Shown here: positions 14,270-20,297 of the stretch, one piece after another
Layout of the letters: every line of letters begins with the position of its first letter
Position numbering within the stretch: position 1 is the stretch's first letter
DNA from: a virus
DNA: 35,602 nucleotides
Reading direction: 5' to 3' (one strand)
Virus record (IMG/VR): IMGVR_UViG_3300037042_000622
Span: 1-35,602 of that record
The notes under the pieces: generated by a model
Seen by the model: the letters and a program-made list of their open reading frames with translations, nothing else
Told to the model about the DNA's origin: nothing
Databases searched by the model: none
Position numbers and translations under genes: made by a program

Positions 14270-14618
14270 GATTGCCTCCATGTATAACATTATTTTCTAG
14301 CACATAATAATGCTCACAATGTGAAACATTATCGCAAATTTCTTTTATGTAATTACATAACCAAAACACTTCATCATCTGTTAACTTAAAAAATTCTCTT
14401 GATGCATTAATTCTGTTGTCTGCATATATTTCATGTAATTCATTTTCAAGTCTATTTGGATTGCTAATCTCTCCATAAAATACAACTTCAAAACTTTGAG
14501 GCATATTTGTTTGTGATGATAGTTCTTTTGCTCTTTGCTGCGGTGACTTTAAAGTATGCCCAACCTTATATAAATTTGGCATAGATGAATTCTTTAATAC
14601 ATATACAAATCCATACAT
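14262..14618 (-). CDS. GIY-YIG superfamily nuclease (T5orf172/Mug113 domain)
   Basis: 118 residues. Features: GFVYVLKNSSMPNLYKVGHT (the GIY-YIG-equivalent strands), Arg29 in SPQQRAKEL, FEVVFYGEISNPNRLENELH (Glu58/Glu60, His62) and REFFKL. This is the T5orf172/Mug113 branch of GIY-YIG nucleases, common in phages and often free-standing. It may be a homing-type or repair nuclease. GGAG lies about 8 bases before the ATG. The candidate RNA at 14632-14714 ends in a U tract just upstream. Confidence 0.8.
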   Translation of the reverse strand: MYGFVYVLKNSSMPNLYKVGHTLKSPQQRAKELSSQTNMPQSFEVVFYGEISNPNRLENELHEIYADNRINASREFFKLTDDEVFWLCNYIKEICDNVSHCEHYYVLENNVIHGGNHG

Positions 14619-14631
14619 ATCTTTGCTCCAT

Positions 14632-14714
14632 AAAAAAAGCCACTAGACAAAACCCTCCAGTTTTTTAGACTGGTTGCAGGACACCGAGTAGGTGCAGGGC
14701 TTTGACTAATGGCT
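14632..14714 (-). ncRNA. Candidate structured RNA with three-way junction and U tract
   Basis: Read leftward, a 19-position outer helix pairs 14696-14714 with 14638-14656, with one true mismatch and two to three G-U pairs. It encloses two hairpins: GCACC/GGTGT (14681-14695, 5-base loop) and CCAGT/ACTGG (14657-14673, 7-base loop). They are separated by 7 bases, with no linker to the outer helix. A run of seven U (14632-14638) follows at once. On the plus strand the wobble pairs would be C-A mismatches, so the minus strand is the likely sense. It could be a stable small RNA with a built-in terminator, or a leader or attenuator for the GIY-YIG gene. It does not match a riboswitch class that I can name. 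Confidence 0.55.
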
Positions 14715-14768
14715 ACTCTAATAACATCGCCTGCAAGCGATAAGCTATACTTTAAACTAACTTTTAAT

Positions 14769-15116
14769 CTATTGCAAGTATTTTGTGATTGCCTCTTTAG
14801 CTTCATCAAATCCGTAGCAGACAACTGTCTTGTAGTTCATTGAACTAGCTGCTGCCATAAACTCTTTTTGCGAGTCAGATACTTTGCCAGCCTTTGCCTT
14901 CATCTCAATAAACATTCCGTGGTACTCACCTTTAGGAATCATTAAGAATAGGTCGCTGACTCCAGCAAGCACTCCCTCTGCCTTTAAATTGACTGCCGTT
15001 ACTATGTGTCGTGACCCACCGTTAGGAATTGCCCACAAGTGATACTTGTATTGCTTGTATTGCATTCTAAACCATGTGATTAGCATTACCTGTTCTTGAT
15101 GTTCTGATACTTTCAT
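14769..15116 (-). CDS. VRR-NUC domain nuclease
   Basis: 115 residues from ATG 15116; a GTG 12 bases upstream is possible. Motifs: SEHQEQVMLITWFR (Glu7), AIPNGGSRH, LKAEGVLAGVSDLFL (Asp55) and GMFIEMKAKAGKVSDSQKEF (Glu71-Met-Lys73, Gln83). This is the compact PD-(D/E)XK type called VRR-NUC, known as a structure-specific nuclease that can cut Holliday junctions in phages. It is the first gene leftward from the divergent control region. Confidence 0.88.
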   Translation of the reverse strand: MKVSEHQEQVMLITWFRMQYKQYKYHLWAIPNGGSRHIVTAVNLKAEGVLAGVSDLFLMIPKGEYHGMFIEMKAKAGKVSDSQKEFMAAASSMNYKTVVCYGFDEAKEAITKYLQ

Positions 15117-15228
15117 AATTATTTTCACTTTATGTATAAATAATGCTTGTATTTATGTTTTATGTATGCCATTATTACACATCGCAGCAAATTATGCGAT
15201 TAACTTAATAGCAACGGTGGAGATAAAA
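15117..15228. promoter_or_regulatory. Divergent early control region with repeated AT-rich boxes
   Basis: This gap separates the leftward and rightward early modules. TTTATGTAT occurs at 15129-15137 and 15159-15167, 30 bases apart (about three helical turns). The first copy is part of a 12-base palindrome TTTAT-GT-ATAAA (15129-15140), which could be an operator. A leftward promoter with TTGCTG as -35 and ATACAT as -10 is conceivable, but no strong match was found on either strand. Confidence 0.4.
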
Positions 15229-15414
15229 ATGACTAGAATAGATGATGGCTTTACAACATATAACGTATTACGCAATAACGGTGTTTATGGTTCTGAAACA
15301 AGTTTAGTTCATACATTTAAAACTAGATTTGATGCTGATTGTTATGCTGAAAATTTAAATAAAAATATTAGCGATGATGAACCAGTATATTTTTTTGTTG
15401 AAGTAGTATATTAA
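15229..15414 (+). CDS. Unknown small protein, first rightward gene
   Basis: 61 residues from ATG 15229, with GGAG about 7 bases upstream. It is Asp/Asn/Tyr-rich, with a beta-like N-terminal half (DDGFTTYNVLRNNGVYG), a helix (TRFDADCYAENLNK) and a final strand (PVYFFVEVVY). No family recognised. It shares an almost identical ribosome-site leader with the next gene. Confidence 0.6.
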   Translation: MTRIDDGFTTYNVLRNNGVYGSETSLVHTFKTRFDADCYAENLNKNISDDEPVYFFVEVVY

Positions 15415-15439
15415 TTAAATAGAAACGGTGGAGATAAAA

Positions 15440-15670
15440 ATGTACACAATCAAATCTACAAAATTCCCAAAACAAAAATGGGACATCTTAGAAAACGGTA
15501 AAGTTGTCAACTCTACCTACAATTCCTACAAACTAGCTTGCGCCTTACTTAACCAATACCAAATGGTTGACAAGGTATACACACGAGTTGCTGAAATAGA
15601 AGCATCAGTTTGCTTGTTTAAAGCTAAATGTGACCGTGAAACAAGGGAGGCTCGCAATGCTACCAGATAA
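15440..15670 (+). CDS. Unknown small protein, second rightward gene
   Basis: 76 residues from ATG 15440. A strand-rich N-terminus (YTIKSTKFPKQKWDILENG) is followed by a helix (SYKLACALLNQYQ) and a charged C-terminal helix ending in Arg. Its leader matches that of the preceding gene, and the overall strand-strand-helix plan is similar, so the two may derive from an old duplication although the residues have diverged. Confidence 0.6.
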   Translation: MYTIKSTKFPKQKWDILENGKVVNSTYNSYKLACALLNQYQMVDKVYTRVAEIEASVCLFKAKCDRETREARNATR

Positions 15671-15797
15671 CTCAGCAGATAACCTACGTGATGACATCCT
15701 TGATTTAATCATCACCGAAATCCAAGCAATGCGTAAAGACTTTGAAGAACTAGAAGCAAGATTAGCTAAACGTGAACAGGAGAATAAAGATGACTGA
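15657..15797 (+). CDS. 46-residue acidic helical protein
   Basis: MLPDNSADNLRDDILDLIITEI followed by a coiled-coil-like stretch (MRKDFEELEARLAKREQ). GGGAGG lies 8 bases before the ATG. It overlaps the previous gene by 14 bases and the next by 8. No family recognised. Confidence 0.55.
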   Translation: MLPDNSADNLRDDILDLIITEIQAMRKDFEELEARLAKREQENKDD

Positions 15798-15906
15798 TTA
15801 CAAAAATTACAAGCCAAAGTTCAACTGGCTGCCAATAGTAGAGGGAGTTTGTTTTGTTTTATCAATCACAATGCTAGCAGTAACATACGCTTTGTTGGTG
15901 GCTTAA
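15790..15906 (+). CDS. 38-residue membrane protein
   Basis: A basic N-terminus (MTDYKNYKPKFNWLP) is followed by one membrane span (VCFVLSITMLAVTYALLV). AGGAG lies about 7 bases before the ATG. The gene overlaps its upstream neighbour and directly abuts the next ATG. Unknown role; an early membrane protein could act on host envelope functions. Confidence 0.5.
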   Translation: MTDYKNYKPKFNWLPIVEGVCFVLSITMLAVTYALLVA

Positions 15907-16026
15907 ATGGAAGACAATCGCCAAGATACAGATTTTATTGATCTAGAAGAATACTTAGAGTACCTACTAGATTGTGCAAATAAAGAATTAAACGAATTAC
16001 GAGGAGATAATAATGTCAGTATTTAA
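15907..16026 (+). CDS. 39-residue acidic protein
   Basis: Rich in Asp/Glu (DNRQDTDFIDLEEYLEYLL), with a C-terminal charged helix. It starts one base after the preceding stop and overlaps the annealing-protein gene by 14 bases, whose ribosome site lies inside it. No family recognised; the tight packing supports expression. Confidence 0.5.
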   Translation: MEDNRQDTDFIDLEEYLEYLLDCANKELNELRGDNNVSI

Positions 16027-16564
16027 AGCACTAAGCGGTATAGATGTAAACCAGCACGTAGAGAAGAAAGGTCAATTCACTTACTTGTCTTGGGCATGGG
16101 CTGTGGCAGAGTTACGCAAGGCATCACCAACGGCTACGTGGGAAGTTATTAAGACAGATGGATTACCGTTCTGTAAGACAGAATGTGGTTACTTTGTTGA
16201 GGTTGCTGTTACGGTAGATGGCATTACATTAAGTCAGATTCATCCGGTTCTGGATAACAACAACAAGACAATTCCAGCGCCAAATGCTTTTCAAATCAAC
16301 ACATCAATACAGCGATGCCTAGTTAAAGCAATTGCGCTACATGGTCTAGGCTTGTATATCTATGCTGGTGAAGATTTGCCTTCTGTAGAACTTGAGTCAG
16401 TAGATGTGTATGTTGATATGATACGCAAAACTAAAACAATGGCAGAGTTGCAAAAAGTGTTTATAGATGTTCGTAATCAAGTTAAAGTTAACTCAGCATA
16501 TACAGCTCCTGTAACAAAAGCAAAAGATGATATGAAAGCATTATTTGAAGGGATGGCAACATGA
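16013..16564 (+). CDS. Single-strand annealing protein, Sak3/DUF1071 type
   Basis: 183 residues. The motif FTYLSWAWAVAELRKASP near the start, with GYFVEVAVTVDGIT and FQINTSIQRCLVKAIALHGLG, is diagnostic of DUF1071 (Sak3), a phage family related to Erf/Rad52-like annealing proteins. The C-terminal 45 residues are a charged tail. It should anneal ssDNA produced by the YqaJ exonuclease two genes downstream. GAGGAG lies about 8 bases before the ATG. Confidence 0.88.
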   Translation: MSVFKALSGIDVNQHVEKKGQFTYLSWAWAVAELRKASPTATWEVIKTDGLPFCKTECGYFVEVAVTVDGITLSQIHPVLDNNNKTIPAPNAFQINTSIQRCLVKAIALHGLGLYIYAGEDLPSVELESVDVYVDMIRKTKTMAELQKVFIDVRNQVKVNSAYTAPVTKAKDDMKALFEGMAT

Positions 16565-16833
16565 TTATAGAAAAAACAAAAGTAACATTATCAGAAAAAG
16601 ATATAGAGGATTTAGTATCTGATGCAGCACGATATAGCTGGTTGCGTGACCATCATGCTAATTATTTACATTCAATTCCTAATTATGATTCAGATGATAT
16701 GGATTGTGGTACAGAGCATATACAGTCAATATTATTTTGTAATGGTAATGGATATGCTTCAGAAATAAATGGTGAAGAATTAGACGAAGCAATTGATAAT
16801 GCAATATTAAAATCAATGAGGATAATGCAATGA
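16561..16833 (+). CDS. Unknown acidic protein in recombination operon
   Basis: 90 residues. DLVSDAARYSWLRDHH and ELDEAIDNAI bracket a Cys/Asp/His-containing middle (DSDDMDCGTEHIQSILF). Phage proteins with a DAARYxWLR start are common beside recombination genes; their function is unknown. It overlaps the annealing-protein stop by 4 bases (ATGA). Confidence 0.65.
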   Translation: MIIEKTKVTLSEKDIEDLVSDAARYSWLRDHHANYLHSIPNYDSDDMDCGTEHIQSILFCNGNGYASEINGEELDEAIDNAILKSMRIMQ

Positions 16834-16967
16834 TTATCAAATCACTATACGGATTAAAGCCACCTAGCCAAAAAGAGATGTCAGACCGTGATGCTAAGGT
16901 TGCCAAGGCTTTAAAAGATTTAGGTCACAAGTGGCTACTTTCAAAACCAATGCCAAGGATTAGATAA
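16830..16967 (+). CDS. 45-residue basic protein
   Basis: MIIKSLYGLKPPSQKEM followed by a Lys-rich helix (DAKVAKALKDLGHKWLLS). It starts at ATGA over the preceding stop and ends at TAATG shared with the exonuclease start. Possibly a small DNA-binding or accessory protein. Confidence 0.5.
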   Translation: MIIKSLYGLKPPSQKEMSDRDAKVAKALKDLGHKWLLSKPMPRIR

Positions 16968-17572
16968 TGCAAGGTACAGCAGAATGGTTTGAATCACGGA
17001 TTGGAAAGGTAACAGCAAGTCGTGTTGCTGATGTATTGGCTACTATTAAGACAGGTGAGTCTGCCAGCCGTAAGAACTACCGCATGGAGCTAGTATGTCA
17101 GCGTCTAACAGGTCAACGTGATGAAGGCTTTACTAACTCACACATGGAGCGAGGTATTGAACTAGAGCCACTAGCCAGAGCAGCGTACGAGTTTAAGCAA
17201 GGTGTCACGGTAACCGAGGTAGGCTTTATTGACCACCCAAGCATTGAAATGTCTGGTGCTAGTCCAGATGGTCTTGTCGGTCTTGATGGTCTAGTAGAGA
17301 TTAAATGCCCTACGGCAGCCAACCACGTAGATACACTATTGTCTGGCAAAGCTCCTAGCAAGTACATACCGCAGATGCAATGGCAGATGGCTTGTACCGG
17401 TGCTAAGTGGTGTGACTTTGTTAGCTACTGTCCAACAGTAGGTGATAACCTAGCATTGTTTGTAGTACGTGTTGAAAGAGATTCAGAGTACATAGATGAA
17501 GTGCAAAATGCAGTAAAATTGTTTTTAACAGAAGTGTCAGATTTAACAACTAAACTAAAGGAACTAAAATGA
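16967..17572 (+). CDS. YqaJ-type (lambda exonuclease family) recombinase
   Basis: 201 residues. Motifs: QGTAEWFESRIGKVTASR, MERGIELEPLAR (Glu67), SGASPDGLVG (Asp101), LVEIKCP (Glu111-Ile-Lys113) and PQMQWQMACTG (Gln140 region). These are the acidic and lysine residues of the lambda-type 5'-3' exonuclease. It degrades one strand of duplex DNA to expose ssDNA for the annealing protein. It overlaps the SSB gene by 4 bases, showing a coupled exonuclease-SSB-annealing unit. Confidence 0.92.
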   Translation: MQGTAEWFESRIGKVTASRVADVLATIKTGESASRKNYRMELVCQRLTGQRDEGFTNSHMERGIELEPLARAAYEFKQGVTVTEVGFIDHPSIEMSGASPDGLVGLDGLVEIKCPTAANHVDTLLSGKAPSKYIPQMQWQMACTGAKWCDFVSYCPTVGDNLALFVVRVERDSEYIDEVQNAVKLFLTEVSDLTTKLKELK

Positions 17573-17949
17573 ATTTATTAGCAGCAACAGGTCGCTTAGG
17601 ACAAGACGCAAAATTAAGTTACACAGCAAACCAAGATGCAATATGCAACTTTTCGCTATCGCTGACCGCAGGATACGGAGAGAAAGCTACAACTACGTGG
17701 TTGAATTGCAACCTATGGGGGAAGCGTGCCGAAATATTAGCGCCAATGCTTCTAAAAGGTACGCAAATAGGCATTACAGGCGAGATTAGCACTCGGTTAT
17801 ATAAAGCCAAGGACGGCACAGAGAAATCAAGCCTAGAGTGCCGTGTTGGTGATGTAACTTTACTGGGTGGCAAATCAGAAGCCGGTGCAGCTAAACCTGC
17901 TAAATCTGTTGACCCAATGGATGCTGTAGAATCAGATATACCATTCTAG
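17569..17949 (+). CDS. ssb: Single-stranded DNA-binding protein
   Basis: 126 residues. OB fold: MNLLAATGRLGQDAKLSY, DAICNFSLSLTAGYGEKAT, WLNCNLWGKRAEIL, LKGTQIGITGEISTRLY. A Gly/Ala/Lys linker leads to the acidic tip DIPF, as in bacterial SSB, which recruits partner proteins. Coupled to the exonuclease by ATGA. A hairpin terminator candidate follows the stop. Confidence 0.93.
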   Translation: MNLLAATGRLGQDAKLSYTANQDAICNFSLSLTAGYGEKATTTWLNCNLWGKRAEILAPMLLKGTQIGITGEISTRLYKAKDGTEKSSLECRVGDVTLLGGKSEAGAAKPAKSVDPMDAVESDIPF

Positions 17950-17953
17950 CGTA

Positions 17954-17993
17954 GAGGTCGTGTTATGAAACTCAAATGGCACGACCTTCTTTT
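17954..17993 (+). terminator. Hairpin terminator candidate after ssb
   Basis: AGGTCGTG (17955-17962) pairs perfectly with CACGACCT (17980-17987), with a 17-base loop, followed by TCTTTT. The U tract is short, so termination may be partial, leaving some readthrough into the following genes. A reading frame from 17965 runs through the hairpin; the better start for the next gene is 18022. Confidence 0.5.
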
Positions 17994-18021
17994 GAAACCA
18001 ATAAATTTATGGAGTTTACCT

Positions 18022-18279
18022 ATGTCTAGCAATCCTGTAACTGGAGATAGCCTAGTATCTAAAATTGGCAGCAAAGAACAAAAAGAAAAATACGATGATG
18101 GCTTTGACCGTATCTTTCGTAAGAAGAAAGACCCAATCTGTAACGTGTGTGGCAAGACTTTAAGTGCAGTTAAAGAGTGTGCATGGACTGGCTGCGAACT
18201 TCATTGGGATGAACACCGTGCCGATATTATCTCCCAAAATGGGAATGATGGTCTGCACTATGAAGCTAACGATAAATGA
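18022..18279 (+). CDS. Putative zinc-binding small protein
   Basis: 85 residues from ATG 18022, chosen because GGAG lies 7 bases upstream and the earlier in-frame ATG lies in the terminator hairpin. A CNVCGK...KECAWTGCELHWDEH stretch holds four Cys and two His, suggesting one zinc site. No family recognised. Confidence 0.6.
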   Translation: MSSNPVTGDSLVSKIGSKEQKEKYDDGFDRIFRKKKDPICNVCGKTLSAVKECAWTGCELHWDEHRADIISQNGNDGLHYEANDK

Positions 18280-18287
18280 GTGACGTT

Positions 18288-18302
18288 TAACGCAATGCGT
18301 TA
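18288..18302. promoter_or_regulatory. Perfect 15-base palindrome
   Basis: TAACGCA-A-TGCGTTA lies between the zinc-binding and the Cys-rich membrane protein genes, just before the latter's ribosome site (AGGAG). It could be an operator or a small hairpin in the leader; no function is proven. Confidence 0.35.
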
Positions 18303-18316
18303 TATAGGAGATTAAT

Positions 18317-18556
18317 ATGCCGTGCAATCAAAACTGTAATCAAGGTCGTAAGTGCAACTGTAATAATAAACCATTAGATAAAGCTATATTTGAAATAGCG
18401 CCTATTCTTATAATCATAATACTAATTTCTTGTATTTGTATGGGTAGCTTTATGATATATGACCTTTTTACAAAGTATACCAAAGGACAAGACTGCGCTG
18501 TAGAGGTTCAATTTAGCGGTGGTGTTAAGGCAACTTATCTTGGCACTTCAGTTTAG
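18317..18556 (+). CDS. Cys-rich N-terminus, single-span membrane protein
   Basis: 79 residues. Residues 1-15 have four Cys (CNQNCNQGRKCNC), a pattern seen in small phage proteins. A long membrane span follows (APILIIIILISCICMGSFMIYDLF), then a beta-like tail (CAVEVQFSGGVKATYLG). AGGAG lies 7 bases before the ATG. Role unknown. Confidence 0.6.
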   Translation: MPCNQNCNQGRKCNCNNKPLDKAIFEIAPILIIIILISCICMGSFMIYDLFTKYTKGQDCAVEVQFSGGVKATYLGTSV

Positions 18557-18606
18557 TCGCTACTATCTTGCAAAGTTGTTCAATAAAGTCGTAATAAGGA
18601 CACATT

Positions 18607-18771
18607 ATGAAAATAGAATTGATAGGTGACATTAAAGATCAGCCAGATGGTAGCGGTATTGCAGAGCTGGATATAGATGAAGAAGGCAAAATGTACTTAA
18701 TGCAGTTAGGTTTTGAGGTTTTGCTTATGCGTGGCATTGAGTCAATGAAAGAAGTAAATCGTGTAAAATAA
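18607..18771 (+). CDS. Small conserved phage protein
   Basis: 54 residues: MKIELIGDIKDQPDGSGIAE, then LDIDEEGKMYLMQLGFEVL and a helical end. The PDGSG(I/T)(A/V)ELDxDEE plan is seen in many small phage proteins of unknown role. AAGGA lies about 7 bases before the ATG. It belongs to the rightward operon. Confidence 0.6.
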   Translation: MKIELIGDIKDQPDGSGIAELDIDEEGKMYLMQLGFEVLLMRGIESMKEVNRVK

Positions 18772-18790
18772 TACACATTTTAGGAGAATT

Positions 18791-18931
18791 ATGTACACGT
18801 TAGACTACATCTTGTGCTACAAAGAGGCTTTTATACTAGGTATTGTGGTAGGTGTAATTATTTCTACATACACTTATAAATATGTATATAATAAACAAAA
18901 ACATAAGGATATGTATGGCAGAAATAGATGA
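18791..18931 (+). CDS. 46-residue membrane protein
   Basis: One membrane span (AFILGIVVGVIISTYTYK) with a basic C-terminal tail (NKQKHKDMYGRNR). TAGGAG lies 5 bases before the ATG. The tail overlaps the first 17 bases of the phosphoesterase gene in another frame. Role unknown. Confidence 0.5.
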   Translation: MYTLDYILCYKEAFILGIVVGVIISTYTYKYVYNKQKHKDMYGRNR

Positions 18932-20075
18932 CAAGTTAGCCCAGTACGCTACCGACAAACAATGGCAGTATTACAGTAAGTCTTGTGAGCTAGGGTCTAA
19001 TCGTGCAGCAGCTAAATTCTTTGGTGTAACTGCTACCGTAGTTGATGTTGCTGTTAGAGGATTAAAGGCTAAAGCAGCAATGGCTGGTTACTCACCTAAC
19101 CATGACATGACTCAAGTAGTACCAGAGCCATTTATAGTTCGCGGTACGTCTACCTTATATAAAGATGGAAAGCCAGTTATCCAATGGCTTAAAACTAGGA
19201 TTGATGATAATAAGATGCAGGAACTTATGCTTCAAGCTGTTGAGGCATTTAAAGAAGAGATACCTCGCATCTCAATGACAGAACCACCATCGTTAGGCAA
19301 TGATAATCTACTTAACTGCTACGTGATTACAGATTACCACATGGGTATGTTAGCTTGGGACGAGGAGTGTGGTGATAATTGGGACGTAAAAATTGCCGAG
19401 CAGTTGATCATTAAGTGGTTTGCTCAAGCAATACAGCAATCGCCTAATGCAAATCAAGCCGTGTTTGCCCAGTTATCAGATTTCCTACACTTTGATGGTA
19501 TGGATGCAGTAACACCAGCATCTAAACATTTGCTAGACGTAGACTCACGATTCTCAAAACTAGTTAGGTCAACCATACGTGTATTGCGTACAGTAATTGA
19601 TATGTTGCTACAGAAACACCAAAAGCTACACATTATCATGGCTGATGCTAACCACGACCCAGTTAGTCAGATTTGGTTGCGTGAATGGTTTAGCGTTATG
19701 TACGAGAATGAGCCAAGAGTAACGGTAGATACGTCACCTAATCCATACAATGCTTATGAGTTTGGTAAGACTGCTTTATTCTTCCATCATGGTCATAAGC
19801 GCAGAGTTCACAATGTCAGCGAGGTATTTGCTGGTCAATTCCGTGAGATGTTTGGTCGCACCAAGTATGCCTATGCCCATACAGGTCATTTGCACCACAT
19901 AGACGTTAAAGAAAACAACTTAATGATAGTGGAGCAACACCGTACATTAGCACCTGCTGATGCCTATTCTGCTCGTGGTGGATGGCTAACTGGTCGTGAT
20001 GCTAAAGTCATAACATACGATAAGCGTTATGGTGAAGTATCTAGGCTTACAATTAATTCAGATATGCTGAAGTAG
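18915..20075 (+). CDS. Metallophosphoesterase (calcineurin-like fold)
   Basis: 386 residues from ATG 18915 (AAGGAT just upstream). The N-terminal 60 residues are helical with a helix-turn-helix look (NRAAAKFFGVTATVVDVAVRGL). The catalytic domain has DYH (Asp140, His142), DFLHFDG (Asp189), MADANHD (Asn246-His247-Asp248), FHHGH (His292) and HTGHLHH (His325, His327): the five-motif metal site of calcineurin-like phosphoesterases. Related phage proteins may act on DNA ends or nucleotides; the substrate is unknown. It is the last large gene of the rightward module. Confidence 0.85.
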   Translation: MAEIDDKLAQYATDKQWQYYSKSCELGSNRAAAKFFGVTATVVDVAVRGLKAKAAMAGYSPNHDMTQVVPEPFIVRGTSTLYKDGKPVIQWLKTRIDDNKMQELMLQAVEAFKEEIPRISMTEPPSLGNDNLLNCYVITDYHMGMLAWDEECGDNWDVKIAEQLIIKWFAQAIQQSPNANQAVFAQLSDFLHFDGMDAVTPASKHLLDVDSRFSKLVRSTIRVLRTVIDMLLQKHQKLHIIMADANHDPVSQIWLREWFSVMYENEPRVTVDTSPNPYNAYEFGKTALFFHHGHKRRVHNVSEVFAGQFREMFGRTKYAYAHTGHLHHIDVKENNLMIVEQHRTLAPADAYSARGGWLTGRDAKVITYDKRYGEVSRLTINSDMLK

Positions 20076-20080
20076 AGCGA

Positions 20081-20101
20081 CATACCTGCGACATTGGTAT
20101 G
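20081..20101 (+). other. Small hairpin after the phosphoesterase gene
   Basis: CATACC/GGTATG with a 9-base loop. No U run follows, so it is not a typical terminator. It lies between the phosphoesterase stop and the next ribosome site. Confidence 0.3.
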
Positions 20102-20117
20102 ATTGAGGGATAATATT

Positions 20118-20297
20118 ATGGCTAATAAAATTGTTATTTATAGCTCTTATAATGATGATACTAATGAATCAAAAATTAAATGGTCTAAAAATTACTTATG
20201 TCTTACTAATGAAGAAAAATTAAAATGTCTTAATGACGTTATTTTTAACTTGCAGCATGAAATAAATATTATTTCGCATATCCAAGAATCTTCATAA
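20118..20297 (+). CDS. Unknown small protein at the convergent end
   Basis: 59 residues from ATG 20118 (AGGGA about 7 bases upstream). MANKIVIYSSYNDDTNES starts with a strand, then a Lys/Asn-rich helix (EEKLKCLNDVIFNLQHEI). Its last 29 bases overlap the end of the leftward 551-residue gene, so the two convergent transcripts meet inside coding DNA. No family recognised. Confidence 0.55.
   Translation: MANKIVIYSSYNDDTNESKIKWSKNYLCLTNEEKLKCLNDVIFNLQHEINIISHIQESS

Noticed and set aside
14638-14714. tRNA gene at the structured element
   Set aside because: No T-loop consensus, no 7-bp acceptor with anticodon arm spacing; the outer helix is 19 positions long.
14594-14824. A 76-codon leftward frame across the candidate RNA
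   Set aside because: It overlaps the ends of two well-supported nuclease genes and the structured element; no ribosome site or family resemblance.
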